Source: Tetrastigma voinierianum
Taxonomy: Eukaryota; Streptophyta; Magnoliopsida; Vitales; Vitaceae
DNA: 64,000 nt
Assembly (NCBI GenBank): GCA_016808115.1
Contig: JAEQBH010006428.1
Coordinates: 1-64,000 of the forward strand
Direction of reading: 5' to 3'
Position numbers and translations under genes: made by a program. The notes beneath the pieces are model-generated. The model ran no database searches. It saw nothing but the letters and a program-made list of their open reading frames with translations, and was not told the origin of the DNA. Of the stretch, positions 10,836 through 23,048 are shown piece after piece (the first letter of the stretch is position 1; the number at the start of each line of letters is the position of its first letter).

Positions 10836-13800
10836 TGATGAGTGTAAAACTCATCTATTTTTAATCAATTTTTCTAGCATGTTTTTAACAGTTTAAGATC
10901 TATTTTTATGCCAAAATGTGGAATATTCATCAACTTTGTGTTTTGTAGGCAATTATTGAAAAATGAGAGAATCTCAGCTGAAAAGAAGCAAAAAGAGGAC
11001 AAAGCAATGGCCGAGTTTATTGTCGCGACACAAAACATATGTCGCGACACAAGAATTCCCAAACGAGACCCTAAGGAACTATGTCACAACTTTAGCAAAA
11101 TCTGTATGTCGCAGCAAAGATTGGTTAGAACTCCAGGTTGAAAAGAGCTTTCTAGGTCGCGACCTTAAAGTTTTCTATTGCGACAGGACTTGAAGAAGAT
11201 TTTGAAGAAAGTTGTTACGACAACCCTGAAATCTGTCGCGACATACTTAAGGTAAATGGGGAAGGAATTGTGTCGCAACATTATTTTTCATGTCGTAACA
11301 TAAAAGCTGAAGACTAATGGATGACTCTGTCAGACAAGAGAAAATTTTGTCGTGACAGACAATATCAAGAAGGCAACACAAGTCAGCTAAGACAAGTGTT
11401 TTTATGTTGCGATAAAATTTGCAACATCAAGCAAACTCAAGGAAGAATCTCTGTCACAATAAAGATTATTTTTGTTGCGACAGAAAAAACATAAAGAGGT
11501 GAATTCCCTATCGCGACAAGATGTTGAAGAGCAACACAAGAAGAATGGAAACAAAGAAACTTCTTGTTGCGACATAATCAAGAGTTGCAGGCAAAACCTG
11601 TGTCGCGACAAAGAAGTTTTTACATTACATGACGATAAAAACTAGGAATGATAAAATTATGTCGCGATAAGAGAAAAATAGGCTGCAACAAAAATTGAAG
11701 AAAACTTTAGAATGGCCAAGGCAATTGTGTCGCAACATATAATTCTATGTTGCGACAAACAACTCAGCAAGTGACAAGAACCTGAGAAGAAAAGTCTATC
11801 GCGACCAAAGAGTTTCTTGTCGACGAAAATGTGGATAAAGAAATCATGTGCGATGAGCAACTTTGTGAGCTGAGTTACTTCAAGCTAAACAATTGTTTGT
11901 TGCGACAAGGAAAATTATGTCACGACAGACTCCATAAGGATAAGGACATGAGAAGCTGGGTGAAAACAGGTTTGGTGTCGCGACACAAGGCATTTCTGTC
12001 ACAACAATAACAAGACTGCTAAAAGAAATTTATGTCATGGCATCAACAAAGTATGTCGCAACACAAATCAAGAACAAGCCTAAAGAAAAGGTCGCGACAG
12101 AAAAACGAGAAGCTACGACAGAGGAAGTGACAAAGAATGGAAGTTCTATAACAACATAACTTTCTATGTCGCGACAAAGAGACCAATTTGGGCCAGAATT
12201 TTGGGGATCCGCAATGCAATTAATGAAGCGAGGCCTAACATTGGAAAGCCTATAAATACACGCTTCTAGGGCAATGTGTAGAGCTTTTTGACGGCTCCAG
12301 AAAAGGTCGCGACAAAAACAAGAGAAGCTATGAAAGAGGAAGCGACAAAGAATGGAAGTTCTGTCGCGACATAACTTTCTATATCACGATAAAGAGAGCC
12401 CAATTTAGGCGAATTTTGCAGGGATCCTGATACGATTAAGTGAGGGCCCTAACGTTGGAAGCCCTATAAATACATGCTTCTGGGCAACGTGTGGGAGCTT
12501 TTCGTGACTCCAGGAGTTTACGGGTGGTTGAAGACTCTTATACATTTTTATTTTTTTATTTTTCTTTTCCATTTTAGTGGTTAGCTTAGTATAGTTTTCT
12601 TTAGTGAGTTTATTTTCCTTTAATTTTACGGATTTGGGTATTATGCGAAGTGCGGCCGAGCTAGTATTTCTTTATAAATTCTTCATTTCGTGCTTGTTTG
12701 ATTTAAATGGATGCTGAAAGGTTTTCTAGAGTTCATTTAGCTGATTTGTTATAATTTCGATTGAATTTTCCTAATCGGTTAGTCACTAATATGAAAAACA
12801 AGTTTTGAGAAGTTAAGCTCGGCTGAAATGGGTCTTTCATGATAGTCATTTTCTTTGCATAAGGAGGACGGAAGCTTTAATTAGAATTCTTAATTTATTT
12901 GATTTGTGTGTTTATAAATTTACTAGTCTTAGTGTACCCGATACAGAAATCTTGTGTCTCCTACGATTTCGGGAGGCCCTCTGAGTGACATAGAGTTGGA
13001 GAATCCTGAGAGTGTAGAACAGTTCCTTGTGGGTATGATAGACTAATACTATGGAACTAATGAAATTTGAAGGATTACTCAGATAGATCACCAACTTACT
13101 TATAAGTTGAGATAAGTTGAATGAAGTATCTGATTAATCACTCAGAGGTTTCTCCTCTTTTTGATGAATTGGTTCTGATCCCGTGTTAGCTGAGATCTAA
13201 TCAAAGAGATGGAGATTTACATCAAAAGTGTAGGGTGAGGTGTCAATCAAATTAGAGGCTTGCAGATCCTGTGCATGGGAGCGAAAATTCTTTAGTCCCC
13301 AAAGATCTGAGTATTAAAAAGTGCGAAAGGAAAAATACTTAATTCTTAGAAATAAGGTTATATATTACAAGTAACTTATTAGAATCATGTCTCAGAAATG
13401 AATATGAACCTTTAAGCGGTGAAAAGTATTGTTAAGGGAGAAATCCAAACCATACTACCTTGCGTCTTGTGAGACTCAGTTTTCGATTGATGGTTGAGCT
13501 AAAATTTGAAATGATGCGAAGTGATTATTATTAACTGATCGAGATCCGGTTTTCCTCCTCTGATTAATTGCCAACTGATTTTATTAAACTTTCACGCTTT
13601 TATATTTAAGATTTACATTTAGGACTATTTTAAGTCCTCTTATTATCAAATCAGTGGAGTTCAAATAATGAATGAATTTTGAGTAGTTGGGGTAATTAGT
13701 CTTTTGATTTATCATACGTCATATGGGAATGATATACGGACTTTAAATATCCACTTTTATTACTTATGCGACATACGATGATTGAGACCACAAACACAAA

Positions 13801-13953
13801 TTTTAAATGACTCATCTTACAAGAGAAAACAATTCCAGTTTTTCATACATATGAAAAATGGTCTCAACAAGTTTCTGGCATTGTTGTCTGGGATAAGATA
13901 ATACTCCTTTGGTAACAGTGTCCTAAATTTGCATATATCATTTGGTCCTATCA
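10836..13953 (+). repeat. 3' LTR of element A (3.1 kb)
   Basis: The LTR begins TGATGAGTGTAAAACTCATC and ends TTTGGTCCTATCA. At least seven perfect TGTCGCGACA sites lie between 11021 and 12370. It differs from the 5' LTR by many point changes and small indels and by a roughly 212 bp tandem duplication of the promoter core (12089-12510). C resumes directly after it. Confidence 0.85.
12089..12510 (+). repeat. Tandem duplication of the LTR promoter core
   Basis: Two imperfect copies (about 12089-12300 and 12301-12510) each run from AAAAGGTCGCGACA through the AATTTGGGCC-like block to CCTATAAATACA and the GCTTCT...GGCAA start region. The 5' LTR and the third LTR have only one copy. The 3' LTR therefore has two TATA boxes (about 12251 and about 12466). 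Confidence 0.75.
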
Positions 13954-16900
13954 CCTTCTCAGAGAAATAAATCCTTGCGGTGCGATTATCATAGGGACCA
14001 TGGATCTGAGCACGGCCGTTGTCAAGATCTAAAGTTCTAGTAGAAAAAGTTGATCAAGGTGGGACTCCCAATGGGGTACCTCGAGGAAGTAGACAAAGGG
14101 GTGGGTAGGGGGCAGCCCGTAGGTAAATTACATTGGTCAGGCGGTCCGTAGAACGAACCTGACCATAAACTATATCTTGGGCCTTGGGGCCCGATGACCA
14201 ATGTCAATCAAAACGTCAGTAGAATAAACTCGTCAAGGCGGCTATGGTTAAGGCCAGGGTGAATGTCGATCCACACGAAGCGAGGTGGGAAGATGGCCAG
14301 ATAAATGACCTTATATCCTTTCCCTTCCATTGTCGAAAATGTCAGTATGCCTCGTATGATGCCACGGTACTCACCCTCTATATTAATGGTTTGATGTGCA
14401 TAGGGTCTTTGGTGGATCAGGAAGGTCACGGCGGGTGTGTGGCTTCCAGCCTTCATACGGATGGAAGCTTTCTTAGACATGCTTAATTAATTTGGATGAA
14501 TCCTCTCTGGATTTTGACCTAGCGACTACATCGGTATTGGGGAGATGTCACACTTCTTGTGAAAATTTGGACCAAATCACTTGGGGTGTTTTGTTCTTGG
14601 TGTCAGGACTACGGAACTTACAATGACCAAAGTGGGTGGGACCTGGTTGCACTCCATGAAAGGTTATTCCTTCAAGCCTGCCACCAGTGGTAGTATCTCG
14701 ACGAACATTAGGCAGGTTAACCTTTTAAGCAGCCAACTAGTTGCACGGTAGTGCTATCAACTGTCCATGCAGGAGCAGAGAGGGAAGTGCAATTCTGAAT
14801 AACCTCCCGTGGACAATTAGACCCACGCATAGTAATCACAATATGCCACCTAGATTAGGGCGGAAGAAGATGACCCACCGGTTGTGGATCCATTGGAAGA
14901 AGTACAGTTGGACGGACCAGAGAAGTTCCTAGATTTAGCTCCCCTCTGTCGATGAAGAAAGGAATTGCAGTTCAAACTCATTTCTTTGCTTGACATAGAT
15001 GTATTTACACGGAGACACTCGATATTATGGTTGGGATAAATCCGTTGAGGTGGCTTCTCACGAGCTAAACGTCCTCCCATTGCAAAGCGATAAGGAAAAA
15101 GGTGAGGTGATTCCATCTAGATCGAAGTCAGATCATTCAAATGAAGTAGACAATCTTCTAGAAACAGGTTTTATAAGGGTAAAAGTACCTGAATGGCTGA
15201 CGATGTGGCGCGGTATCAAAGAAGGGTGGTAAATGGCATGTATGTGGAAATTGCACTCACCTCGATGAAGCATGTCTCGAGATGGCTTCTCCTTTGCCGC
15301 GTATAGATAAAATTGTGGATCTGGAAATAGCCCAGGGCATGAGTGATACGTCATTTATGAAGCGCTTTTTTATACCGTGAATTCCTATGCATCAGATCGA
15401 CGTGAGAAAATAGCCTTTATTAAGCCATGGATTTGCTTGCTACGGTAATGTCGTTTGATGCGAAAGAAGCAAGAGCTGACTTATCTAAGGATGGTGCTAA
15501 GATATTCAGACCACTAATAGGTAAATCAGTGGAGGTTTATATTGATGATATCTCGTCGAATCAAAGAACACCACGATCACCTGAGGCATCTACAAGAAAC
15601 CTTGATACATTTGCGAAGACACAGCATGAAACTTAACCCTTTAAAGTGCGTGTTTGGTGTCAACTCGGGCAAATTCATGGGCTTTATGGTAACGTAAAGG
15701 GGGATAGAGGCTAATTCCATCGGTCCAGGCCATGTGGACTCTCGAGACTCTACCTCCCCAGAAAAGGGAGTACAGCAACTTATTGGGCGGTAGCGGCCCT
15801 TAGGCGAGTTCATATCTCGTTTCCTGAATCGTTTGAAGGCGTTCTTTGCCACACCGTAGGAGCTTCAGCGGGACGTTGGAATCAGAATGCCCGATACACC
15901 TGACAATCAAACATTATCTCCAGAACCACGAATCTTGCTAGCCACAAAAGCGGGTGACATACTACACTCTTTACTTGAGGTCTCAAAAATCTTAGTGAGT
16001 GTAACATTGTTCAAATAAGATGAAAACCGAAAGCATAGACCTATATTCTTCATAAGCAAGTCTCTGTCCGAGGTAAAAACCCAGATATACCCGTCTCAAG
16101 CAGGCGGCATTGGCTCTCTGGGGTATCTGCTAAAAATTTTTGTCCCTACTTCCAGGCACACCCTAGCAATGTACTCACCAACCTCCCTCTAAGAAACATT
16201 ATACATAAGCCTGATCTTTCAGGGCGGATGGCTCGGTGGGCAATTGAGCTGAGTGAGTTCGGTATTCGATATAAACCTCGCTTAGTATTAAAGGGGCATA
16301 TATTGGCTAACTTTTAGCATAAAATTCCTCAGGAAATAAAAATGAACTGACTCTAATGAATCCCGAATGTGGATGGCGCCATATGGATGGTCGAATACGA
16401 AATGACTCTCAATTGGTGGTAGGGAAGGTAAATGAAGAATATGAAACAAGAGACCAGTGCATGACCAAGTATGTAAGTCTAGTCAACCTACGATTGGGAA
16501 GCTTCATAGCTTGGCGATTGGAGCACGTCTTAAGAGATTCAAACAAAAAGGCAGACGCTTTGGTAGTCATGGTCGCGTCCCTACCAATAAAATAAATGGT
16601 GCTCATCCCCATCTACTACTAGCCAAAGTCATCGATTACTACCAACCGGGGTAAACAAAATAGGCGAAGGTTGTCCTTCTTGGATGACTGCAATAGTCCA
16701 TTATTTGAGCTACGAAGAACTACCGGATAACAGAGCCGAAGCCCACAAGATCTAGGTCCAGGCGGCTCGGTTTTCCCTCGTGAACGGTCAACTATAAAAG
16801 GACCCTTAGGTGGGCCACACCTTAAGATGCCTCACTCAGCAAGGGCGGTATGTATTGGTGAACTCCCGTGATGGAATTTATACGCGAGGAAATCATCCCC

Positions 16901-17862
16901 AGCGGGAAAGACGTTGGCCCGGCGAGCCCGTACGAAGGCTAACATTGGTCAGCCATGCTTGCGAGATGCGATTAAACATGTCGGAAGTGTGATCGTTTCG
17001 GCTGACAAACCCTTTGTTTGAGGTGCCGACCAGTCTAACAACCATAATGAGGCCCTGGCCCTTCGCTCAGTGGGGAATGGACATCGTAGGGCCACTGCCT
17101 ACCGCCCCGGCTCAGAAGAAGCTATTACTAGTTGCCACCCTTCACATCCATCAAAGATAAAAGGTTGTTCAGTTTGTATGGAAGAACATTGTGTCGGGTT
17201 CGAATACCCGGTCGATTGTAGCGTGATGGGCGCGATTTGATAGCCGAATATCACGAGGAATTTTCTTGAATTGAAAATAAAAACTTGTACTCGACCCACA
17301 CTACCCATGGAGCAACGGCCAGTGAGCGTCCCAGCAAGACTCTCCTGTCGGCTACGAGCTTATACATGCGACGAAGGAAAATAGGTAGATGAACTACTAG
17401 GGGTTTTATGGGCCTATAGAACAACCAGCTGAAAGCCGACTGGGGTATCACTGTTCGCCCTCATGTATGGGATGGAAGCCATCATCCCCACAAAAATCGA
17501 GATTCCCACCGTACGAATAGAAATTCCTGAGAAAGCAAATGTCGAAGTCGTAACCAAAGACCTAGACACAACTGATGAACTCCGGGAAGGGGCAGTTGTG
17601 TGTATAGCGTCATATCAATAGAGACTGCAAACTTGCACAACCGACGTGTAAAGCCACATACATTCCTACCCGGATAATTAGTCTTAAGAAGGGTCTTTGA
17701 AAACACGGCCAACCCAGTAGACGGGAAGTTCCAGCCCAATTGGGAAGAGCATACACGGTAGTTCGAGTAGGGATAACCAGGTCTTATGAGTTAAGCAGGC
17801 CAGACGGGACTGTTGTGCCCAGGATGTGGAATGCCATGCACCTTAAGAAGTATTATCATTAG
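13954..17862 (+). pseudogene. pol pseudogene of element C (protease, RT, RNase H, integrase)
   Basis: Collinear Tat-type pol fragments lie in all three frames. Protease zone 14240-14480: 'QYASYDATVLTLYINGL' then LVDQEG, a worn version of the catalytic LVD.GSS site. RT zone about 15270-15720: 'MASPLPRIDKIVD' and the active-site box VYIDDI at 15535-15552, followed by the LNPLKC.FGV.SGKF.G block. RNase H zone 15950-16600: 'NDSQLVVGKVNEEYE', 'RLGSFIAWRLEH' and 'RDSNKKADAL'. Integrase zone 16810-17862: 'TLRCLTQQGRYVL', 'WPFAQWGMDIVGPLP', 'YGMEAI', and the C-terminal 'MWNAMHLKKYYH' followed by TAG at 17860. Dozens of stops and indels make it dead. It encoded the replication and integration enzymes of C. 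Everything up to 14240 is unreadable gag-pol spacer. Confidence 0.85.
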
Positions 17863-17940
17863 TGTTTTCTTTGAGGACACTATCATCAATAAAGATTATC
17901 TTTTAGACATTTCCTCTGAAAGCCTAAAATTGCTTCTCTT

Positions 17941-18178
17941 CAAAAGCCTAGATATGGTTGTTGTCCTGTTGACATTTTTAAAAGCCCAGATATGGTTATT
18001 GTCCTATTGGCATTTTTAAAAAAGCCCAGATATAGTTGTTGTCCTGCTGGCATTTTTTAAAGTCTAGACATGGTTGTTATCTATGGGCATTTTAAAAGTC
18101 CAGATATGGTTGTTGTCCTACTAACATATTTAAAAGTCCAGACATAGTTGTTGTCCTGTTGGCATTTTTAAAAGTATC
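17941..18178 (+). repeat. Six-copy tandem repeat (37-40 bp) 3' of C pol
   Basis: Units share the pattern AAAGCCCAGATATGGTTGTT then GTCCTGTTGGCATTTTTA. There are about six imperfect copies. Short tandem arrays just after integrase are a known habit of Tat/Retand-type elements. The array is followed directly by Athila sequence, so the 3' LTR of C is missing here. Confidence 0.8.
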
Positions 18179-18189
18179 TTATAGGAAAC

Positions 18190-19670
18190 AAAGTTATTGT
18201 GTTCATATATCATTCCGCAATCAAATACTTGATGACTAAGAAAGACGTGAAACTGGAGCTTATTCGTGGGTGCTCTATTGCGAGAATTTGATGTGTGGAG
18301 GTCGAATAAGGGTTCAATATGGTAGCCCATTTATCTGTCAAGGTAGGAAACTCCAAAAATAGTACAGAAACATCATTTGTAGATTGATGACACGTTCCCA
18401 AATGAGCAGATACTAGCTTTGTCACATGCTGAAGCATTCCCATGGTTTATAGACATAGCGATTATCTTCTGGTATTATTTCCACTGACCTAACATTTCAA
18501 CAAAGAAAAGATTCTTTGCGAAGTGAAGCGTTATTTACGGGAGGGCCCAATCCTCTTTAGCGGTATACGGATAAGATTATTCGAGAAGGTGTGTAGAAAG
18601 AGAGTGAGAAGTGAGTGAGATATAGCATGCTTGCCGCTCTTTAGAGTGTGGGGGGCCATTTGATGAATGACGGCGACCATGGTATTCTTGTCGGGCTTTT
18701 AATATGCATCGATATTCAAAGATGCACACTTATTTGCAAAGTCCACGTGATCGATGTCAAAGGACGGGAACGACAGACTGACGAGTGAAATGCCATTGAC
18801 GAATATTCTAGAGGTAGAACTTTTTTATGTCTGGGGCATTGACTTTATGGGTTCGTTTCCATCGTCCTATGGGCACAAGTACATACTTTTGGCAGAGGAT
18901 TACGTGTCCAAGTGGGTGGAGCCATTCCAACCATTACTTGTGATGCCAAAGTGATCCTACATTTCATCAAGAGTAACATCTTTTCAAGGTCAGGGACTCC
19001 CCAGACGGTAATCAACGATGAAACTCCCGTTTATGTAACTTATTTGTTTGCAGCTCTTGGCAATACAGGGTGAAGAATCAGGTGTCACTTGCATACCACC
19101 CCCAAAGCAATGAGCAAGATGAGGTGTCAAATAGGGAGATCAAGAAAATCTTAGAAAAGACAGTTAATGTGATGAGGAAAGAATAGGCGAAATAAATTGA
19201 TGATAGTTTATGGGCTTATCGAATAGCTTTGAGACTCCTTGGGAATGTCCGTCTTAGGAATCGTCGGTAAGGCATGCCACCACCGTAGAGAGCGGGGCAC
19301 AATAGGGCTCTTAGAATCTTGAACATAAATCTCGAAATGGCTGGGAAAAAGAGGATGCTCCAGTTGAATGAATTGGATGAACTTAGGTAGAATGCATATG
19401 ACAGTTCAAGGATTTATAAGGAGAAGACCTTGAGGCGAGCATGACAGAACCTAATGTATAATGGCGAAAGCAGGAATGACAAGTATTGTTATTCAATTCA
19501 AGATTGAAATTTTTCGGGAAAACTAGGGTCGAGATTCAGACGTTTGTGATCACCTAAGTTTTCCCATACGGTAGTGTTGAGCTAATGCATCCTGAGAGAG
19601 GTCGATTTAAGGTGAATGGGCAACGAGTGAAGATTTATCTTGGCGGTCAATTCGACATAAGCAATGCTCG
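18190..19670 (+). pseudogene. pol 3' part of element B (RNase H end and integrase)
   Basis: The region opens with 'IKYLMTKKDVKLELIRG', the end of Athila RNase H. A chromoless integrase follows: 'KILCEVKRYLREGPILFSG' (zinc-finger region, about 18500), then 'FKDAHLFAKS' and, in the open stretch 18754-18954, 'TSEMPLTNILEVELFYVWGI' and 'DFMGSFPSSYGHKYILLAED', which is the catalytic-core start with the first Asp. Near 19100 'AYHPQSNEQ' and 'SNREIKKILEKTV' give the third catalytic block region. Around 19320-19450 'LNINLEMAGKKRMLQLNELD' and 'YKEKTLRRA' match the Athila integrase C-terminus. Many frameshifts. The product would have integrated B cDNA. Confidence 0.8.
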
Positions 19671-20021
19671 AGGCCATAAAATTTTGGTTTTGCGAATTTT
19701 CACAGGGTTGAGCACCGGTTAGGAGACCATGACTTGGTCGGAGCTAATGACGGTAAAGCATGGCCGCTACTTGAGGAGGCGATCGAGCCTTTAAGTATTT
19801 TGGTCATCATTTTCTTGTTTAAGTTTGCTAGGTTTGATTTGCTTGAATTTTGATGTATTTGTGTTGTAGGTTTTGAGTTTCGAGGTCGGCCGGAGTGGCG
19901 AATGAGAGATAGCATGGAAAGCTTTGGTACGAAGCTTTGGGAGGGTATATAGGCGAGATGTAGGGAGGTTTTTCTACACTTATAAATTTTTTGTAAAAAT
20001 TTCCTGGTTGTTGGTCTCAGG
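19670..20021 (+). other. Post-pol spacer of element B
   Basis: This non-coding spacer contains the conserved post-pol motif near 19748 and GAGGGTATATAGGCGAGATG near 19942, which could be a TATA box for a downstream transcript. No gene is seen. Confidence 0.4.
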
Positions 20022-20175
20022 AACGTCGCGACGTTGAAACCAACATCACGACGTTGAAATATATAACTCTTAGGAATGTCGCGATGTTGAAATAATACTT
20101 CCCGTGAATGTTGCGACGTTGAAATAATACCTCTCGAGAACATCGAGACGTTGGTTTGCGTCGCGATGTTGGCAT
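20022..20175 (+). promoter_or_regulatory. AACGTCGCGACGTT palindrome array before the B env-like ORF
   Basis: Six units lie about 20-35 bp apart. The first (20022-20035) is a perfect 14 bp palindrome AACGTCGCGACGTT. The others are transition variants (AACATCACGACGTT, AATGTCGCGATGTT, AATGTTGCGACGTT, AACATCGAGACGTT, GTCGCGATGTT), most followed by GAAA or GGTTT. The array lies upstream of the second ORF, as in element A. Related but weaker sites occur in the B LTR near 23240-23360. Confidence 0.65.
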
Positions 20176-20486
20176 CAAGCCTCTCTGACATCACTTAGCG
20201 TTGCGGTTCAAGTCTGCCGATCTCATCCTACTCCCCTTGTTTCGGGTTGTTTATGCCCAAGCAGGTCCCCTAGGGTTGGTTGGGGGTTCTGGCCCCACTT
20301 GTCTCCCATCAAGAGCCTCATCCCACTTAGTGCCCGCTAAGTGTTTTTTAGTTAGCCTGAGTGAGTTTTGGGTGATTCCTTTGGGTATTTTGTTAGAGTG
20401 CAATCCCAATAGGGGTGTGGAAGCCTACTAGAGCGTAATTTCTCCTTCACGTTCATCCAGCCGGTGATCCCTAGCGGAGTGCCCGA

Positions 20487-21670
20487 TGTCGACAGCGAAA
20501 AATGAGCTCAAAAGTAACGGGCCGGTGAAGAACCCTCTTGACCCTATGATCACGATAGATTTTTTCAATGAGGCGTGGCTAGAGGATTCGGCCTCATCTC
20601 ATGTCGCTCCTTCATTAAGGAGAAGGGATTCCAACATCTGAATTTTTCCCTGAAAACCATAGCTAGGAAGGGTGGGGTGCATTGGCTGACCCGAGGCCCC
20701 GGCTGCACGATGGTTATGCGGAATTCCTACGTGACTAGCCGACTCATGTGCTCAGAAGGTCAGAGTTCGTGGGGTGTTGGTAGACTTGGTGCGGGAATCT
20801 ATCAGCCGTATTACAATAGCAGGTCGGTTAACCCCAAGGCCTATGATCGGCTTCACGAAAACCCTAACTACCGGAAGTCCTTAGGATGTAACTCCTGAAA
20901 TGGGTAGGGTGAGTGGAAATTAAACAATGAAAAAGGGGGGCACGAGCGTGCATTTCAAGACCAAACACTTGGCCTATATACTGGAGTGTGGCACCATTTA
21001 TCACCTCTCGTCTCATTCCAACGTGAATGTTTGCGGAGTGACGGTGAAATGGGCATTGCCCGATTTTGCCATCATTCGGGACATCCCATTTAATGGGTGA
21101 GTCATAGGGCGCCAATCACTCTATAAGCGGGATGCCAAAATGAACCTCGAACTGCTGCCATCTATGTCACGTGCAGCAGCCTTCGGGGTGCCATTAGAGG
21201 ATAATGAGGCCTGGATCCATCCTATTAAGGCCATCATCATTAAGAAAGATAAGTCAGGCGTTCCTCGATCCTAGGCGGTTTATGACTTGGGTCATGAACC
21301 TTCGGATGAGGAGGAGTTGACAGCATACCAAACTTTGTTTGGCATGCGTGAGGAGACCCCGGGTGAGGCCGGCCAACCTTCCACCTCCCATCCACCCACT
21401 CCACCACCTCCTGCTGCGTCGGATGTCCCCGGAGTCCTTCTCGACCCTAGAGGGTAGCTTGAACAACTTGCAGACCCATTGTGTTGGGATGGGACCTGAA
21501 CATCAGGACACGAGGCAGGACATGGATGCACTCTAGGCTGACATGCACACAGTCCTTTGCAACCAGCAAGTCATCCAGCAACAGCTCACCCAGTTGGTTG
21601 CCTTCCATTTTCCACCACCACCATCGCGATGATCCACGGGATCGTGAGGAGTTCCCATCCTTAACTTTTT
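20487..21670 (+). pseudogene. Env-like second ORF of element B, broken
   Basis: The likely start is ATG 20487 (MSTAKNELKSNG...), the same MST beginning as the second ORF of element A. Shifted frames then give 'FIKEKGFQHLNFSL', 'PGCTMVMRNSYV' and 'PKAYDRLHENPNYRK', matching the N-terminal half of the Athila env-position / plant-transposon-protein family ('F..E.GF.......W..L..P.P....VREFYAN'). Near 20960-21120 'KTKHLAYILECGTIYHLSSH' and 'VNVCGVTVKWALPDF' continue it. From about 21300 a Pro/Ser-rich tail (PPTPPPPAAS) and a Gln-rich end follow. Several stops and indels. Role unknown. Confidence 0.55.
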
Positions 21671-21679
21671 GACTCTTGT

Positions 21680-23030
21680 CAATGAGAACATTTTCCGTTC
21701 TTGTTTGCGGGAGGGGTGTGGGTGGTCGGGTTGGCATTGTTTACTTTCATTGTTAAATATGTTTATGTTTATGTTCATTGTTTATATGTTTATGTTTATG
21801 TTTATGTTTGTTTAGATATCACTTGGGTTTATGTTTATGTTCATACTTTCTGACTTTTCGTTTAGGTTTGTGTGTTAGGATGTCTCTCGGCAAATTTTGT
21901 GGTTTAGGGTCGTGTTAGATGGTATGTGTGAGGTAATGCCATGATTGCTAATCAAGGACCTTTTACCTCTCCAAATTTTTGCAACACCTGATACATTAAG
22001 AAGAAAAGGATCATAGGTTGTTAGATGCTCATGAATTACTTGCTTCGATAAGTAGGGATGACATAGTGCGTCACCTCCTTCGTGTTTAAGAAACCAATTC
22101 CAGATTAGTCTACCACACACTCATACATGTGATCTTCAAGGTATGCCTAGGCTCCGAACCCGGCTCACTAACGTTCAACGAACCTTGGGCGTTTCTAAAC
22201 ACCCAAGTGATTGGACACCTTAGAAAAAGAGGATTGTCATCGAGCCCCATCTAAAATAAAAAAAAATATAAATATAAAAATAAAAGTGAAATAAAAGAAA
22301 TTAAAATTAAAATAAAAAGAGAAAAGAAAAATAAAAAAAGAAAGTGTGAATAGAATAAGTGGGATCTTCTAGTCGGAATCTCGGGCACAGTCCGAGGGGT
22401 TTTCAAGCCAATGTTTACGAGCCAGCGTAGGAGCCAAGTGACTTGATACTGGATTACATGGGACAAGGATGGAAGTTTCCCACAACCTAGGGCCCTTAGG
22501 TTTGGTTGAATGTTCGGGGTGAGGATTCGAGAGGAGCCAGATACTGGTGCCATAACCAGCGGGTGGGAGTCTGTAGAATCCACGCTATGGGAACACCTGA
22601 AATAAAACTTACGAGCACTAGGAATTCGTTCATGAGTAGGTAGGTTAGTATGAATAAAAATGGTGTGTTCTTATCCTTTCGTAGTTAGACTCTCCCAAAT
22701 AGGCAATTTGAATTCAAGTTTGGGGTTCCCGGAACCAAGTTATATGCTAAAGATCATGCATCCAATGCACATAGACTTCTTGGGAAAGGCCATTGAAAAC
22801 CTAGGAGGTGAGTCATTTGTCGACCAAACCGTATTCAGCTGAATTCTTTCGAAAGTCGAACAACCTTAAGGATCCTTTGAAATTAGAAACAAAGGGCAAG
22901 ATTTGTGAGTTCGGTTCATTTCAATCCTTCCTTTTGGCAACATGTGCATCACCCTCATATCGTTGAGTTTAGTATGTTATTTTCTCGTGTGTCTCGTTCA
23001 GAGTTCGTTTCTTGCTTGAGGATAAGCAAG
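21680..23030 (+). other. 3' non-coding region of element B
   Basis: There is no gene. It contains TTTATGTTTATGTTTATG-type simple repeats (21760-21845) and an A-rich low-complexity block (22255-22342). Long non-coding 3' tracts are usual in Athila elements. Confidence 0.6.
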
Positions 23031-23048
23031 AAGCTAAGTTTGGGGTTG
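23031..23048 (+). other. Polypurine tract of element B
   Basis: AAGCTAAGTTTGGGGTTG precedes TGATAAGTGTCC, the start of the B LTR. Confidence 0.75.

Larger units (their letters stand above)
1570..13953 (+). mobile_element. Element A: complete Athila-type LTR element lacking pol
   Basis: Two long direct repeats (1570-4482 and 10836-13953) bound an internal region of about 6.35 kb. The 3' LTR starts TGATGAG and both LTRs end in a CATATCA or CTATCA tail; the 5' copy starts TCATGAG, one base off. A polypurine tract (AAGTTTGGGGGAATT) precedes the 3' LTR. Flanks CCTGC and CCTTC are a near-perfect 5 bp target duplication, so A inserted into the gag of C. The internal region carries an Athila-like gag (about 4780-6200) and a second env-like ORF (7394-9113). 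No protease, reverse transcriptase, RNase H or integrase is visible, so mobility would have needed enzymes from a relative. The region after the 5' LTR (4483-4530) may be a worn tRNA-Asp type primer site, but this is weak. Confidence 0.85.

Noticed and set aside
22251..22583. Minus-strand frame ending in a Phe/Leu/Ile-rich tail
   Set aside because: The hydrophobic tail is the translation of the A-rich block at 22255-22342 in element B.
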